Shown here: piece by piece, positions 10,830 through 21,959 of the stretch
How the letters are laid out: each line of letters begins with the position of its first letter
How positions within the stretch are numbered: the first letter of the stretch is position 1
Assembly (NCBI GenBank): GCA_037974335.1
Contig: CM075760.1
Location: forward strand, 7,995,432 to 8,059,431
Length of the DNA: 64,000 nt
Reading direction: 5' to 3'
Origin: Prionace glauca
Lineage: Eukaryota; Chordata; Chondrichthyes; Carcharhiniformes; Carcharhinidae
Program-made: the position numbers and the translations under genes
Notes under the pieces: generated by a model
What the model was told of the DNA's origin: nothing
The model's input: only the letters and a program-made list of their open reading frames with translations
Database searches by the model: none

Positions 10830-11885
10830 AGGCGTGACTTGATAGGTTGGCTGAAACGATTAAGGCTCATGAAATACAAGGCCAGGTATCTAGATGGGTT
10901 GAGAACTGGCTTGGTAAGAGGAGACAGAGAATAGTAGTGGAAGGGTCTTTTTCTAGCTGGAGGTCTGTCACTAGTGGTGTGCCGCAGGGCTCAGCACTGG
11001 GAAATATTCTTTTTGTAGTATATATAAATAACTTGGAGGGAGTAAGGGTGTGATCAGCAAATTTGCAGATGACACTAAGATGGCTGGATTGGCGGACAGT
11101 GAGGTGCAGTGTCTGGCAATACAATGGGGTATAGATAGGCTGGTATATTGGGCAGATATATGACAAATGGAGTTTAATCCTGATAAATGTGAGGTGATGC
11201 ATTTTGGCCGGAATAATGTAGGGGGAAGTTATATGATAAAGGGTAAGCCTATTAAGAGTATAGAAACGCAGAGGGACCTTGGGGTGCAAGTGCATAAGTC
11301 TTTGACGGTGGCAGTACAAGTGGAGAAGGCTGAGAAGAAAGCTTATGTTAGCCTTTATAGGAAGGGGTATAGAGTATAAGAGCTGGAGTCTAATGTTGCA
11401 GTTGTATAGAACGATGGTTAGGCCACATTTGGAGTACTGCGTCCAGTTCTGGTCGCCTTACTACTGGAAGGATGTGGAGACTCTGGAGAGTGTGCAGAGG
11501 AGGTTTACCAGGATGCTGCCTGGTAGGGAAGGACTGGGTTATGAGGAAATATTGAGCAAATTGGGGCTGTTTTCCCTTGAAAGACGACGACTGAGGGGGG
11601 ATCTAATAGAAGTATATAAGATGATGAAGGGTATAGATAGAGTAAACAGTGGAAAGTAATTTCCTGTGTCAGAAACGCACAGTACGAAGGGCCACGGGCT
11701 TAGGTGAGGGGGGAGAGGTATAACACAGATGTTAGAGGGAGGTTTCTCGCGCAGAGGGTAATGGGGGTATGGAATGCTCTGCCAAGCAAGGTGGTGGAAG
11801 CAGGCACGCTGGAGTTGTTTAGGAGTTACTTAGACAGGCACATGAGTGGGTTGGAGATGGAGGGATATAGGAGATTGTTTTAAAT
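10830..11885 (+). mobile_element. CR1-like LINE fragment, plus strand
   Basis: Encodes in broken frames the second half of a non-LTR reverse transcriptase: thumb approach ([20 protein letters not shown]), [10 protein letters not shown], then FADDTK in another frame, MEFNPDKCEVMHFG, and the C-terminal LFSLERRRLRGDLIEVYKMM. Frames are interrupted several times. A different subfamily from the 51.8-kb copy (3' end 'ggagttgtttaggagttact'). Not functional. Confidence 0.85.
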
Positions 11886-12147
11886 AAGCTTCAATAGCCT
11901 TGGGACGTCCCTGGTAATGTATAAGGATGTGGAGTGATACTAATGTTTTTCTCTTTTAATTCACAAGTATTAAGTCGGTCCGCCTTGTTGCTCAACGATG
12001 GACATACACGCGATGGGTCATACAAGGGCTGCTCTTGGATGTTCGAGGGTGGCCGAGTACTTCATGTCGTTACTGTACGCTTAAACTGGACCAGATACTG
12101 GGCAAGACGACAGCTCAGTGACTATCATGGTTTGCTGTGCAGACACA

Positions 12148-12436
12148 TGGATTTGGGCCGGTGTCTATGGGAGTTTGTGCATTCTCCCCGTGCTTGCGTG
12201 GGTTTTCTCCGGGTGCTCCGGTTTCCTCCCACACCCCAAAGATGTGCTATTCGGCTGATTGGAGGTAATATATTGTCCCTAAATTAGTTTTCCCTCAATG
12301 TGGAATGCCATAAGCATAGATAAGGTGGAGGGGAGGGGGCGGGGGGGAAGGTACTGGTAATGTTAAAGTGGCGGCGTGGGCTCGTTGGGCCGAAGGGCCT
12401 GTTTCCCGGGCTGTTTTTGTTCTTTGTTCTTTGTAT
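12148..12436 (+). mobile_element. SINE (HE1-like), plus strand
   Basis: Body of the shark tRNA-derived SINE: 'cattctccccgtgcttgcgt', 'gtgctccggtttcctcccac', then 'ttgggccgaagggcctgttt', ending in ttctttgttctttg. The tRNA head is not clear. Confidence 0.7.
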
Positions 12437-12582
12437 AAGTCGTGGAATCAGATTGAAATTAACGGTTATCTTCCTGAATCAGTGACATGGGCTCTCAGTC
12501 TAACCTCTCAGTCGGAACCTGCAGCGACACAGCCTAATTGGACATTGCAGACAGGCAGATTTGCTCGGACATGTTCCGATCA

Positions 12583-12659
12583 GTTTCTGTAGTGTAGTGG
12601 TTATCACGTCCACCTCACACGCGAAAGGTTCCCAGTTCAGTTCAAACCGGGCAGAAACA
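12583..12659 (+). pseudogene. tRNA-Val(CAC)-like pseudogene
   Basis: Follows vertebrate tRNA-Val: acceptor GTTTCTG pairs perfectly with CAGAAAC, A box TAGTGTAGTGG, anticodon loop CTCACAC. It is 77 nt instead of 73, because the T arm carries a 4-base duplication (agttcagttc), and the anticodon stem has two mismatches. It is therefore probably not a working tRNA. Confidence 0.8.
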
Positions 12660-13658
12660 ATTATTAAGCTTTCTCATGTGGCGTAAGGGAAAATTGTTTG
12701 ATTTCAGTTTGTTGCTCCACATTATCCGAACCTCGATGTTAAAGACATGTTATCATTGCTCTGACATCACCCTCAAATACTTTCTGTGAAAAGAGAAGTG
12801 CATTTTTTGACGCACTGACAGGAAAGTTCGCTTTTGATGCCGAGAACATATTGTCATCTCGTTCAGTCTCCAACAGAATTTAATGGGTTTCTAGGTGCAG
12901 ACTAATATGGTGAATCACCACCTGAAATATCTGATAGTAGTGTGTGCTCAAAAAGACAGATACAAGTGATACTGTAAGTGAACTAAAGGAAATGGCGCAC
13001 ATTTCACAGAAGAATATTTTTAAATCGTTTTTCATCACTAAGAAACAGGAAAAACCACTCAGACAGATGAGGGAATCGAGACTCAGTGCGGATCTACTGG
13101 ACTTTCCTGTAAAGAGCCGGAATTTATGCGCCTGAATGTTTCACACCCATAATAAAAAAGGTTCAAGGGCCACTAACAGATAATTCTTGATTTTCCTCCA
13201 TTTAAATGTATTTGACTTTGTTTAAAAGCTGACGATAGTAAATCCCAAAATTGTGATCTGTATTACCCGGTGATTCGATTGGTTCTGTTGGTCAGTTATA
13301 TTTTCAATTCAGTGATGTTCAATTTCAGAAATATTCAATTCATAATAAAGACATATGTGTTAAATAATGAATTGATACTAAATATTGAAACGAATAGTGA
13401 GTAATATTGTACAATGAGCTTTGATAAATTGTCATCTGGACTCGAAACGTCCGCCCTTTTCACTTCTTACAGGGGCTGTCAGACATTGGGAGATTTTGGA
13501 GCATTCCCTCTTTTCCCATCCGCAGTAATTTGCTTTTATAACTGAGGACATTTGGTTCAAATTATTCGAAGAAAGATGAAAATGATGCATTAACGAATGG
13601 GCAGAAATCATTGCTCCCTTAGATATTTGGGAGACGGAAGCTGTCAGGTGACCTGATA
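12660..13658. other. Gene-free stretch between tRNA-like sequences
   Basis: Unique AT-rich DNA. I see no repeat, exon or RNA gene between the Val-like and Phe-like sequences. Confidence 0.35.
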
Positions 13659-13731
13659 GCCGAAATAACTCAGTTGGGAGCGCGTTCAACTGAAGATCTA
13701 AAGGTCCCTGGTTCAATCCCTGGTTTTGGCA
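13659..13731 (+). pseudogene. tRNA-Phe(GAA)-like gene, probably degraded
   Basis: 73 nt, as expected for tRNA-Phe. Acceptor GCCGAAA pairs with TTTTGGC (one G-U), D arm CTCAGTTGGGAG, anticodon loop CTGAAGA with GAA, T loop TTCAATC. Two anticodon-stem pairs and one T-stem pair are broken, so it is likely a pseudogene. Full length without truncation argues for a retained gene copy rather than a SINE head. Confidence 0.8.
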
Positions 13732-14126
13732 GAATCTCCTGGCTGGTTTTCTGTGCTATCTACTAATTAACAGGCCATTTTGTCTCGCACTGTCTTCAAA
13801 CATCAATTCACATAAGCTGCAATAGACCAAATACCCATCGCAATTTCCACCCTGCCAGATGTTGTTACATTTTCTCCTCGTTGGATTTCACTTCTTTTAA
13901 AAACTTCCTCTATTTCTAAACATTCCCGATGTTAATGAAAGGTGATGGAGGTGAAGGTTTATCTTTGTTTCCTGATGCACACATGCCATGTAACGTCCTG
14001 AGTTTTTCCAACCTCATCACATTTCAGTGCAGATGTCAGGTCCGCTTTTACATGGCAGTGAAAATATATTTAGTTGACCTGCTGTTTCATCCAAAACAAT
14101 GTATATTTGTATTATCTCTTTCGATT

Positions 14127-14412
14127 CCTCCGGAAGGAGGCCATTCGGCCCATCGAGTCCGCACCCACAACAATCCCACCCACGCCCTATTCCCCGCAAA
14201 CCCACATACTTATCTTCTAATCCCTCTGACACTAGGACCAATTTAGCACGGCCAATCAAACTAAAACACGCATCTTTGAAAGCGGGACACCCGGAGTAAA
14301 CCCACGGAGGCACGGGGAGAACGTGCAAACTCTGCACAGACGGTGACCCGAGGACCTGAGTCCCTGGCGCTGTGAGACGTCAGTGCTAATCACTGCGCTA
14401 CCGCGCTGCCCT
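14127..14412 (-). mobile_element. tRNA-derived SINE (HE1-like), minus strand
   Basis: Nearly full-length minus-strand SINE: 'ggccattcggcccatcgagt' at its tail end, 'acggggagaacgtgcaaact' in the body, and the tRNA-like head as the complement of 'gctaatcactgcgctaccgc'. Better preserved than the copy at 7.1 kb. Confidence 0.85.
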
Positions 14413-14472
14413 TTCCACTGCATTCAATGTTACTGCAGTTCACTCCATTCAAAGTTTTAGCATCAATCTGTG

Positions 14473-15215
14473 ATAAGAACATAAGAAATAGGAGCAGGTG
14501 TAGGCCAACTAGCCCTTCGAGCCTGCCCCACCACTCAATAAGATCATTGCTGATCTGTCGTGGCTCAGTTCCACCTTCCCGCCCTCTCCCATAATCCTTA
14601 ATCCCTTCTCTTATCAAAAATCCATCCACCCGCGTCTTAAAAATATTTAGCGAGGCAGCCTCCACCACTTCAACGGCAGAGAATTCCAGAGATTCACCAC
14701 CCTTTGAGTGAAGAAGTTCCTCCTCAACTCCGTTCTAAACCGCCCCCCCCCCCCTTTATCTTGAGGCTATGCCTCCTATTCCTACTATCCTTTCTGAGCG
14801 GGAAGAGTCTCTCCACCTCTATCCTATCCATCCCATTTATCATCTTATACGTCTCAATGAGATCTCCCCTCATTCTTCTAAACTCCAACGAGTACAAGCC
14901 TAATCTATTCAGCCTCTCCTCATAGCTCAACCCTTTCAACTCCGGCATCAGCCTAGTAAACCTCTTCTGCACTCCGTCCAAGGCTGAAATATCCTTGCGT
15001 AAGTACGGCGCCCAAAACTGGACACAGTACTCCTGCTGCGGCCTCACCAATGCCCTATACAGCCGCAGCAAGACCTCCCTACTTTTATATTCAATCCCCC
15101 TCGCGATGAAGGCCAGGATCCCATTCGCCTTCCTGACCACCTGCTACACCTGCAAGCTGGGTTTTTGCGACTCATGCACAAGGACCCAGAGGTCCCTCTG
15201 CACCGTCGCCTGCAT
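14473..15215 (-). mobile_element. CR1-type LINE 3' part, minus strand
   Basis: On the minus strand it encodes the end of the LINE protein from VQRDLWVLVHESQKPSLQV through [20 protein letters not shown] to the GDLIETYKM region, with frame breaks, then the 3' UTR with octamer ends near 14475. It is 5' truncated at about 15215. Same subfamily as the 51.8-kb and 53.8-kb copies. Confidence 0.9.
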
Positions 15216-15747
15216 AAACCATCCTGTGGTGATTCTGCTGAATAACATTAAATTATCACCGTTAATGGACCATCCAACGTTGGACGCCATTGATTTGAAA
15301 CTTTGCTGCTTTTCTGGGTGAACTCCAGCTCTCCATTCCTCCCGCAATGTCACCGCTCAAACTGAGTCTTTCTCCTTCCCACATTGTTAAACTCAGAGTT
15401 ACTGGTTTCTGAATGAAAACTGCCTCCACTTCACTGGGGGTGGGAGAGTTTACTATTTCATTCAATTAAAGGTTTTCTTGTCATTGAATCAGAGATTTGG
15501 GCACAGATCTGCGAGATTTTTGTGTCGGTAGAAACAATAAATTTTCCCTCATTAACAGTCAGACTTTAACCCGTATCAGTATTTTGAGTCATCAGCACTT
15601 TCTAGCCTATCGCTCTCTTATTCTTTTTTTGCTTCTTTACTTGTGACTTTTCCAATTCAGGCGCAAGCAAGGGAATTTTCCCCACACTGATTCTGACAGT
15701 TGTTGACCTGAAGGAACGCAGGATTGTTGTACAGCAATAAATCTACA

Positions 15748-15819
15748 TTCTCTGAGCGAGAATCGAACCCGGGCTGTGGCAGTGAAAACGCCAAATCCTA
15801 ACTACTAGACCACCAGGGA
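15748..15819 (-). pseudogene. tRNA-Glu(TTC)-like pseudogene, minus strand
   Basis: 72 nt on the minus strand: TCCCTGGTGGTCTAGTAGTT head, anticodon loop TTTTCAC with TTC, T loop region GGTTCGATTC. The acceptor stem has a C-A mismatch and the T stem has one mismatch and one wobble, so it is probably inactive. Confidence 0.8.
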
Positions 15820-15935
15820 AGCTGATACAAGGTCTTTAAAATGTTCATTTATCAATGTCTCACCTGCTTTTTATCGTATTTCAGACTTTTTATTCACCAA
15901 ATACAAGTTTATCCTTCACATTGTATCCTTCACAA

Positions 15936-16645
15936 AGACCTTGTCTTTGTCAAAACTGAGTATGTCATGTCTCTATCAGATGAGAAAACACCACGCTGGT
16001 TAATAATATACTGTATACACTCTCTCAGTAATGACTGAACTGGACCCAGTCTGCATTCATTTTAGTACAGGTGCTGTATCGATATCTGGTGCATTCGGTT
16101 CTGTCTCTGTATTACTGCACAACACCTGTCCCTCATTTATATTACAACTGATCATATTAGTTGGATTGGCCATGCAAAATTGCCCATTATTTTCCCTTAG
16201 AGTATGTGGATTAGCCATGGTAAATGTGTGGGGCTAATGGGGATAGGGCAGAGGGGAGGACCTGGGTGGGATGCAGACTCGGTGGGCCAAGATAACCTTT
16301 CTTCTGAACTGTAGGAATTCTATGGTTCTATGTCGAAGAAATATCATAGACATTTGCGTGTTTATTTTAAACATTCTATTTTCAATAACTCCGTTTGGAG
16401 AAATGATTTTTTTTAGCAATTCCCCTTCAGTTTTCCCAGTGATAACCTCAGCCCATCTCTGCCTTCCATGAATGCATGGAAACACCAAACAGTTCATGTG
16501 TTTCAACTGAAGAACATTTTCTATTTAAGTATTTATTGACAAACATTCTGTTGTGTGTTCTTGCATAGAAAATGATTACAGCCTCACTATTTTGTTCCCG
16601 GTGTTCACTTATCTGTCTTAAGAGATCTGTTGGTAAACGGATAGG
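15936..16645 (+). repeat. Local duplication, copy 1 (mate at 23.23 kb)
   Basis: About 710 bases matching 23228-23938 at roughly 88-90% by eye, starting gaccttgtctttgtc. It contains a SINE 3' part (about 16150-16330, 'ttctatggttctatg') shared by both copies, so the SINE was inserted before the duplication. It ends 350 bases before the first GPCR exon. Confidence 0.85.
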
Positions 16646-16991
16646 CTGACAATGTGTGACAGCAATACTCACAACGGTTTCAACTCTCTTCAGTTCAGCA
16701 ACACATTGTTAATCAATGTTCCTTTCTTTTGCCAAGATGCATGAACCAAAATGTTTGCCTTCATTCGGATTTTTTAACATGCATAAAAAGGACAATAACC
16801 ATATAATTTGCAGGACAAGATGAAGTCATCTTGTTTGTTCAGAGACTGTGATTAATGTCCCTCAGCACACGGTTTAATTGTTCCAATGGGGACATTAGAA
16901 GATTTATAAATAGGAATTTTCACTGTGTGTGCAATATTGTTTAACTGGGAGTGGTCTCTAGTACAGTCAGCGATCATTGAATTTCAGAGCC

Positions 16992-18552
16992 ATGTTCTGG
17001 ATTATACCACTTGAGCTTCGTATTCTTTGGGTATTTTACGACATCCAAAGGATTTACTACCCTGTCCTTGCCGTAGTTGGTGTCACTGGTAAGTCATATT
17101 TCTCTGTGTTCATTGTCCTTGTCCATGTTACCCAGTTATTGATATCATTCTGCGTAACCTTCATGGTTTGTTGCTGTGAATGCACTGGAAACATTTCTCC
17201 TTGCCACACAGCTATCCTCACACTACCTGACATTCACTTTCAATCTTTCCACTTTACGGTTGTCGTTATGTAACATGATTTCCAGTATTATGATTCACAG
17301 CCAATTCCAAATCAGCTGATTTAACATCTGCAACTGCACAGCCTTCAGCACAATCAAAGCAGAGTCATCCAGACCAGAAACATTTGCTCTAAACCTACTG
17401 GCACCATTGTGTCCCCCACATACAAATCTGAAGAAGGCAGCAAATTGGAGACTTTATTAACTGGTGAATGTGGCTTCTTGCTACATCATTGCGGGGCTTT
17501 TCTGCTGTGAACTTTGTCTCGAGCAGAATAGGTGAATTCAGTCTATTCCGGGGTGGATTTAATAAAAATGTTTCAGCTGTTCCCAAGGATCCTGAGAGAT
17601 TGTTTCTCTTGTGCTCAGTCTAAAACACGAATAAATTGTGTTTCTCTTCCTTACAGTGAATGTATTGACAATTCTTATCCTGTCACGAGGGAAGTGTGGT
17701 CTTTCCAGAAGTGTGATACGGTACCTCATTTCCATGTCAGCAGCGGATCTACTGGTCATTATCATCGATCTCATTTTGAGGCAAATTCCCATGAAGTTTG
17801 AATTTTTAATCATTTACCGTATTAAAATATGTAATATCCATGCTGTGCTGCTTTATGCAGTCACTGATTGCTCTGTCTGGTTCACTGTCTCTTTCACCTT
17901 TGATCGATTTGTGGCTATTACTTGTCAGAAGCTGAAAATAAAATACTGCACTGAGAAAACTGCAACAGTGGTTCTCGGAACTGTGAGTGTGCTATTCAGT
18001 GTAAAGAACATTTTCTGGTATTTCATGTATGATGATAGATATGCGTTACAGAATATTCCCCATTTTTGTAATGTAGACATTGATGTCGTCTATTCTGAAG
18101 CATGGGGAGCGGTTGAAAATCTGCATTATATTTTAACACCGTTCATTCCTTTTCTGTTGATTCTGTTGCTGAATGTTTTCACCATTAAACACATTCTAGG
18201 GTCGACCAAATTCCGCAGGAGACTTCAGAGTCACAAGCGTATGGATAGTTCAAAGGACCCAGAGACAGTGAAGAGAAGAAAATCCATTATTTTACTATTT
18301 GCTCTGTCAGGAAATTTTATCCTGCTATGGTCAATCTTACTTATTCACTCCTTTTGTGAACGATTATATAATTTAAACTTAATCCATTTTTATATTCCTG
18401 CATTTGTGCGGGAATTGGGATTTATGCTCCAACTCCTGAGTTGCTGCACCAATACATACATTTATGCAGTGACCCAGACACAATTCAGAGAGGATCTGAA
18501 GAATGTGATCAGATTTCCATTTAATGCAGTTGTGAAATTACTTACTGAATAA
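16992..18552 (+). CDS. GPR139-like G-protein-coupled receptor (two exons)
   Basis: Class A receptor, predicted 330 residues. Exon 1 is 16992-17088 (ATG at 16992, donor ACTG/GTAAGT, phase 1) and ends in PVLAVVGVT. Exon 2 is 17657-18552 after acceptor ttccttacag. Seven hydrophobic segments are visible: TM1 about 22-42, TM2 53-73 with the conserved Asp in AADLL (D63), TM3 95-120 ending FDRFVAI, the DRY position (D115), TM4 in TATVVLGTVSVLF, TM5 in TPFIPFLLILLLN, TM6 in ILLFALSGNFILLW, TM7 in CCTNTYIYAVTQTQF (NPxxY position). Cys91 and FCN in loop 2 could form the usual disulfide. The sequence resembles the shark 'probable GPR139' family, whose ligand I do not know. The frame is intact. Further 5' exons cannot be excluded. 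Confidence 0.85.
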
Positions 18553-18555
18553 CAG

Positions 18556-19105
18556 ATTTCTTCTTCAACAACAGGAAGCCCCCAAGCAGAATTTCTCATG
18601 GGAAGATCACTTTGCCCAAAGTTAAGTCTGATCTTCCAAGGGTGGAAGTTGACACCCAGTGCCATTCCCATCAACCGGGAGGGGCACTTAAAGGCAGTTG
18701 ATAGGTTATTAGTAAAGAATCATGGCAATGGATCCGCGTGGTTGTGAGGGACGTTCCTATCAGGGCCTGTTTCCTATCAATTCTGTTTGGGAGATACCCT
18801 CCCATGGGAATGCTTCAATCATCTACAAGCCATAAAACCCCAACCATTGCAAGAAAAAAAAATCAATTCCCAGCACACCACGAACTTCAGAAAGAATTCC
18901 AGGCACTCCAGCTCCTGCTCTCCATCTCCGCCGTGAGAAACTCAGGGCCTGAAACAGACTCAGCGGGTTTAGCCTCTCGACCACATTGTCTCCCAGTAAA
19001 GGGAACTCGGGCCACAATGCTGGTGGTGGAAGAGGCGAGCTTCCGTCTGCAGAAACTCACTCACTTAGGAGGCTGAGCAGGACGAACCAGACCCAGCATT
19101 GAAAC
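18556..19105 (+). repeat. Unclassified interspersed repeat, inverted mate of 10 kb copy
   Basis: Reverse-complement relative of 9985-10530. It starts right after the GPCR stop codon, so it may contribute the receptor's 3' UTR. It ends next to a short LINE RT scrap (19110-19160). Confidence 0.65.
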
Positions 19106-19109
19106 GAGC

Positions 19110-19160
19110 CGTTGATGTCGTCTATATGGATATCAGTAAGGTGTTTGACAAAGATTCAGA
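19110..19160 (+). mobile_element. Short LINE reverse-transcriptase scrap
   Basis: Reads VDVVYMDISKVFDK, the RT motif A region of CR1-type LINEs (usual form VVYLDFSKAFD). Only about 50 bases are recognisable. Confidence 0.6.
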
Positions 19161-19866
19161 AAATAGCACTTGCCCCAATTTTTGTCCATTTCTCTATAAC
19201 TGCAGTTGTATAATATCATTAAAGACATAACGGTTTGTAAAAGTCCTATGGCTGTGAGATTATGCAATGCATTAACATTTAACAAAAACAATTTGAAATG
19301 AGTCAGGTGATTTGAAAATATTTTCCAAGTTTGCAAACGCAATAATCGCTATAATTCAGAACAGCGAAAGCATGGAAGTGTTTAGAATTGTATGTGCGCA
19401 CAAAGCTGCCACACCAGCAGGGAATGTCTACCATCTGCTGTTTATATTACAAGTACAGGTTTTATCAATATATAAAATACACAGCAAGTCGGTAATAATC
19501 AGTACAATGTGGATAGTCTAAAACTTTTAAAGAACGGTGCTTTTAAATCTGCAAAATGCTGAGGTGGAAAGCAGATAGTTTGAAGTGACGAAAATCTGTT
19601 GTGTGTTTACCTCGTAAGTTTCACAGTATCAGCAATGACGAGATTGGACAGTTTTGGAAATTAAAAAAATCACATGAAAAACCTGTGAGACTATTTCACC
19701 TCACTGTCGATTTCTTGTTCCAGGTAACAACAATTAGTGTTTCATTGGCTGAAGGAGTCATTCATGTTCTTTCTGGACATGACTTTTGTCCAACAAATAT
19801 TCCTTGTGTATATATTTTTTTAAAATTCTGAAGTGGTAAGGCGGGCGAAATGTTCCATCGCTATCT
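19160..19866. other. Gene-free stretch
   Basis: AT-rich unique DNA with no repeat or coding pattern that I recognise. Confidence 0.3.
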
Positions 19867-19937
19867 TCCCTAATGGTCTATCTGTTTGGAATCAGCCCTC
19901 TCACCATCGCGGCCTGGGTTTAATTCGGGTCAGGGAA
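19867..19937 (+). pseudogene. tRNA-Glu(CTC)-like pseudogene
   Basis: 71 nt that follow tRNA-Glu: TCCCTAATGGTCTA head, CTC anticodon in CCCTCTCACC, tail GGGTCAGGGAA. D and T arms carry several changes (GGTTTAATTC for GGTTCGATTC). Clearly more decayed than the Glu-like copy at 15.8 kb. Confidence 0.65.
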
Positions 19938-20389
19938 TGACAATTTGTTGATTGCGTGCAGCAGATGAACGAAGAGGACCTGGAATTGCTTCCTGATTGA
20001 AAACAGGAGCGATAGCTCCAGTGACTCGAGTTCTTTTGTTGGTCAGTCATGCTTGCATTTCAATGTTGTCTCTTTCAGAGATATTCATTCAGAATAAAGA
20101 TGTTGATGTTAAATAAATGTATTGAAGTTAAAGGTTGAATCAAAAGAATGGAAAAAATGCAATTTGATTTGATAAGATTTATTTTCTCTGCTCATTTTCG
20201 TATCAGCAAATCGTCATTTTCTGCAAAAGGAGAGTATGATGTTGGGTAAGTGATCAGAGAGCGCCCTCCCGTGGACAGTATAGCATTGGAAACAGGCGCA
20301 GAAACCAGACCCAAAATATCTGCACTCAGAGACACACCCAATACAGCCACACACTGGACAAGAGTAAACTTCCGTTCAACATCCACACT

Positions 20390-20780
20390 GTTAGCACCAC
20401 TTAGAGTTTTGAAGGTTTCAGTCAATTTGCCTCTTACTCTTTTGAACTCTCTGGGTACAAACCTGACGTCACTATCCTTTTCTCATAAGATAACCCAAAC
20501 ATAGCTGGCAATGGTTTAGTGAAACTCCTCTGAACTATTATTTTAACACATTGACTTTTTTTAAGATAAGGAGACAAGAACTGTGCACAATATTCGAGAT
20601 ATGCCCACTGCCCTCGCCAACGGCCAAATTTCCGATCTATCTTTGTGCCGTTAGCACATTTAGCATTTATATCTTCACTCTCTTCATCACTGCAGAAATC
20701 ATCCCAATTATATGTTTCTTCACAAATTCAGCCAGAATGTATTTGTTCAGGTCAGATCCAGTTTAATTAACTTGTTTGAG
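20390..20780 (-). mobile_element. Decayed CR1-like LINE fragment, minus strand
   Basis: Minus-strand order of LINE C-terminal and UTR blocks ('gaactgtgcacaatattcga', then 'atgcccactgccctcg'), very diverged, with no frame. Confidence 0.45.
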
Positions 20781-20879
20781 TTTTATGCTGAGTAACAGAT
20801 AGCTTGTGAGTGTATTTCTCTTAATGGGCGTCCAAACGTCATGTGATACTGTGCTGCACCGCAGCCTTGTGAGTAACTG

Positions 20880-21945
20880 TGGAGATCAGAGAATAAAATG
20901 GATAGGAGCGACATGGATAGGAAATTGCCTGAGTGCCAGGAAACAATTCGTAGCTGTTTTTCGGAGTAGAAGAAATCTTGCAGTCATGTTGCCAGGAAAG
21001 GGTTATATGAACATTGAAATTCACGACATAGTAATGCCCGAGAGCTTGAAGTGGAGGTCAGACTTTCAAAATCTGTGAACGATCCAAAACTTGAAAACAT
21101 TGCCAACCATCAGTAGATCATTCAGAACTTCAGAACGCAAAAAAAACTAATTGGTGGAATGGATGAGTAATTTGGATATTTATCCTATTGCAGAGAAAAG
21201 TTCCATGATTAGTTTTGTTCAGCAGAATTTGAAGAGAAAAATGGAAATAATGAAAAGGCCATGAAAGTGAATATAGACGCCGAGGGACTGGAGTGAATAT
21301 GTGTATAAATCATTCATGATGCAAGATAGGTTCAGACAGCGGCAAACAGAAAAGGGGAATAGGTTTTTTTTTGTCTATTGGGGAAAAGAATGCAGAAGCA
21401 AGGAAGTTGAGCTATTTTTGTAGCTAACACATGGAAAATAGTCAGCCGAAAAAATCGTTCCAATTTTGGGCACCGAACGTAAGGCAGGATATAAAGTCAA
21501 TAGGCTGGAAGCAGGGAAGAAAAACACGAGAATAATTCCAGAGATCAGAAACTTCGGTGACAAAAATATTTTGGAGAGGTTCGGACTAATTTCCTTGACA
21601 GAAAGTTGCTGATGTGACTTTAATGAGACATTCAATATCCTGAGGGGTCTTGATAGGGTTGATAGAGAGAAACTGGTCAATGACAGAAAGATCTTGACAC
21701 AGAGGGCGCGGGTTGTAGTAAATTGGTGGAAGAAACACGGAGACATCACGAAAAACATTGTCAGACAGTGAGTGATCCAGATCTGGAATGTGCTGTTTGA
21801 GAGTGTGCTGCAGGCAGAGCCAATTAATGGTTTCAAAATGGAATTGGATAATTGTCTGAAAATGAACAAAATGCTGGACTGTGGGGTACAGAGTGTTATT
21901 AGATGCATTGCTCCTTTAGAGGACCAAAACATACATGACGCTTCA
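20880..21945 (+). mobile_element. Decayed CR1-like LINE fragment, plus strand
   Basis: Plus-strand remnant with the C-terminal order of a CR1-type LINE: 'gagaggttcggactaatttc', 'atcctgaggggtcttgatag', 'gatccagatctggaatgtgc'. Many changes, no useful frame. Confidence 0.55.
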
Positions 21946-21959
21946 AAATGGCCTTCTTC

